Shown here: piece by piece, positions 63,333 to 64,000 of the stretch | How the letters are laid out: each line of letters begins with the position of its first letter | How positions within the stretch are numbered: the stretch's first letter is position 1 | Assembly (NCBI RefSeq): GCF_002094305.1 | Contig: NZ_LWTX01000005.1 | Location: forward strand, 186,001-250,000 | Length of the DNA stretch: 64,000 nucleotides | Reading direction: 5' to 3' | DNA from: Prescottella equi | GTDB lineage: Bacteria > Actinomycetota > Actinomycetes > Mycobacteriales > Mycobacteriaceae | Notes under the pieces: generated by a model | What the model was told of the DNA's origin: nothing | The model's database searches: none | The model's input: only the letters and a program-made list of their open reading frames with translations | Translations under genes and position numbers: made by a program

Positions 63333-64000
63333 TCAGGCGAACATGAGCTGCGAAATCGTGTAGATCGCAAGGCCCGCGAGGGCTCCGACGACGGTGCCGT
63401 TGATCCGGATGAACTGCAGATCGCGACCGACCTGCAGTTCGATCTTGCGGCTCGCCTCCTCGGCGTCCCAGCGCTCGACGGTCTCGGTGATGACGGCGGT
63501 GATCTCGTCCGTGTAGTTCTCGGCGACGTAGCGCGTGCCCGACAGCAGCCAGCCGTCGACCTTCGCGCGCATCTCGTCGTCGTCGCGCAGGCGTTCGCCG
63601 AACGCGACGACGTTCTCGGCGACCTTGCGGCGCAGGGTGCTGTTCGGGTCGTCGACCGACTCCATGACGAGTCGCTTGGCGACCTTCCAGGTGGCCGCGG
63701 CGAGTCCGGTGATCTCCTCGCGGCCCATGATCTCGGCCTTGATGGACTCGGCCTTGGCGATGGTGGCGGGGTCGTTCTGCAGGTCGTCGGCGAAGTCGAT
63801 CAGGAACCGGTTGGCCGCCAGACGCACCTCGTGCTCGGGATTCGAACGCACCTTCCACGTGAACTCGACGAGTTCGCGGTAGATCTTCTCGCCGAGCATC
63901 GCGTCGACGAACTTGGGCGACCACGACGGCGAGTCCCGGCTGATGATGCGGTCGATGGTCTCCTGACTGTTCAGCGCCCACTGGTGCGCCCGCTCGGCGA
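63333..64000 (-). CDS. DUF445 family protein (partial, N-terminus outside window)
   Basis: The window holds the last 221 residues of a DUF445 protein; the frame is open to the edge and continues upstream. Alternating helices (VDAMLGEKIYRELVEFTWKV, RLANR..., GRDLQFIRINGTVVGALAGLAIY) end in a hydrophobic tail typical of this membrane-associated family. Conserved near hbhA in mycobacteria (from memory Rv0473). Function unknown. Confidence 0.85.
   Translation of the reverse strand, partial: AERAHQWALNSQETIDRIISRDSPSWSPKFVDAMLGEKIYRELVEFTWKVRSNPEHEVRLAANRFLIDFADDLQNDPATIAKAESIKAEIMGREEITGLAAATWKVAKRLVMESVDDPNSTLRRKVAENVVAFGERLRDDDEMRAKVDGWLLSGTRYVAENYTDEITAVITETVERWDAEEASRKIELQVGRDLQFIRINGTVVGALAGLAIYTISQLMFA

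Overview
The window is 64 kb of high-GC actinobacterial chromosome with no gaps, rRNA, tRNA, IS elements or CRISPR. Several gene families place it in the mycolic-acid group (Mycobacteriales), most likely Rhodococcus/Prescottella or a close Nocardiaceae relative: mycothiol glycosyltransferase mshA, heparin-binding hemagglutinin hbhA, the senX3-regX3 phosphate two-component system, an EspG/YbaB/WXG100 type VII secretion locus, an Rpf-type transglycosylase and IdeR-type iron boxes. From memory, the gene order follows Mycobacterium tuberculosis Rv0513 to Rv0473 in reverse, with accessory blocks inserted. The genus is an inference; the order-level placement is firm.

Layout. 0-6.6 kb: redox-controlled tetrapyrrole operon rex-hemA-hemC-hemD/cobA-hemB plus a membrane protein, with a Rex operator upstream. 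6.7-18.1 kb: conserved core with a glutaredoxin-like protein, HAD phosphatase, lysophospholipid acyltransferase, epimerase, a 33-codon ribosomal protein bS22-like gene, an excisionase-type HTH protein, CPBP protease, proC, thioesterase, a MerR regulator with a perfect palindromic operator, a TIM-barrel protein, an Ala/Pro-rich membrane protein and a Ppx/GppA phosphatase. 18.2-22 kb: Cys-rich conserved protein, regX3, senX3, gpmA. 22.1-33 kb: an inserted siderophore island with two substrate-binding lipoproteins, two FecCD permeases, an ATPase, a translationally coupled 47-aa protein, a siderophore-interacting reductase, a heterodimeric IrtAB-like ABC exporter-fold pair and an AraC regulator. 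Three iron-box-like sites accompany it. 33.1-35.8 kb: Rpf-like transglycosylase with a long leader, YbjN protein, mshA. 35.8-42.4 kb: accessory hydrolase, MFS, PIG-L deacetylase, tocopherol-cyclase-like protein, and a secreted lipase-like protein coupled to a secreted protein of unknown function. 42.5-45.9 kb: ROK regulator preceded by a leaderless Cys-rich short ORF, then an SDR and a DUF2804 protein. 45.9-48.7 kb: orphan type VII secretion effector-like operon. 48.7-64 kb: conserved murB, L,D-transpeptidase, DUF2505 pair, deoC, purU, hbhA, XRE regulator and DUF445, interrupted by methyltransferases, an orphan AbiEi-like gene and an AurF diiron oxygenase/MerR operon.

Two features run through the window. 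Many genes carry a TANNNT hexamer 6-8 nt before the ATG or GTG, consistent with leaderless transcripts. Many transcription units end in long perfect hairpins (10-22 bp stems) without a U-tract. The most unusual loci are the orphan T7SS operon, whose CpnT-like protein has no toxin domain; the leaderless CCPC-encoding uORF with a hairpin next to the SD of the ROK gene; the ABC pair in which every degenerate ATPase motif falls into one composite site; and the lipase homologue whose nucleophile serine is alanine.
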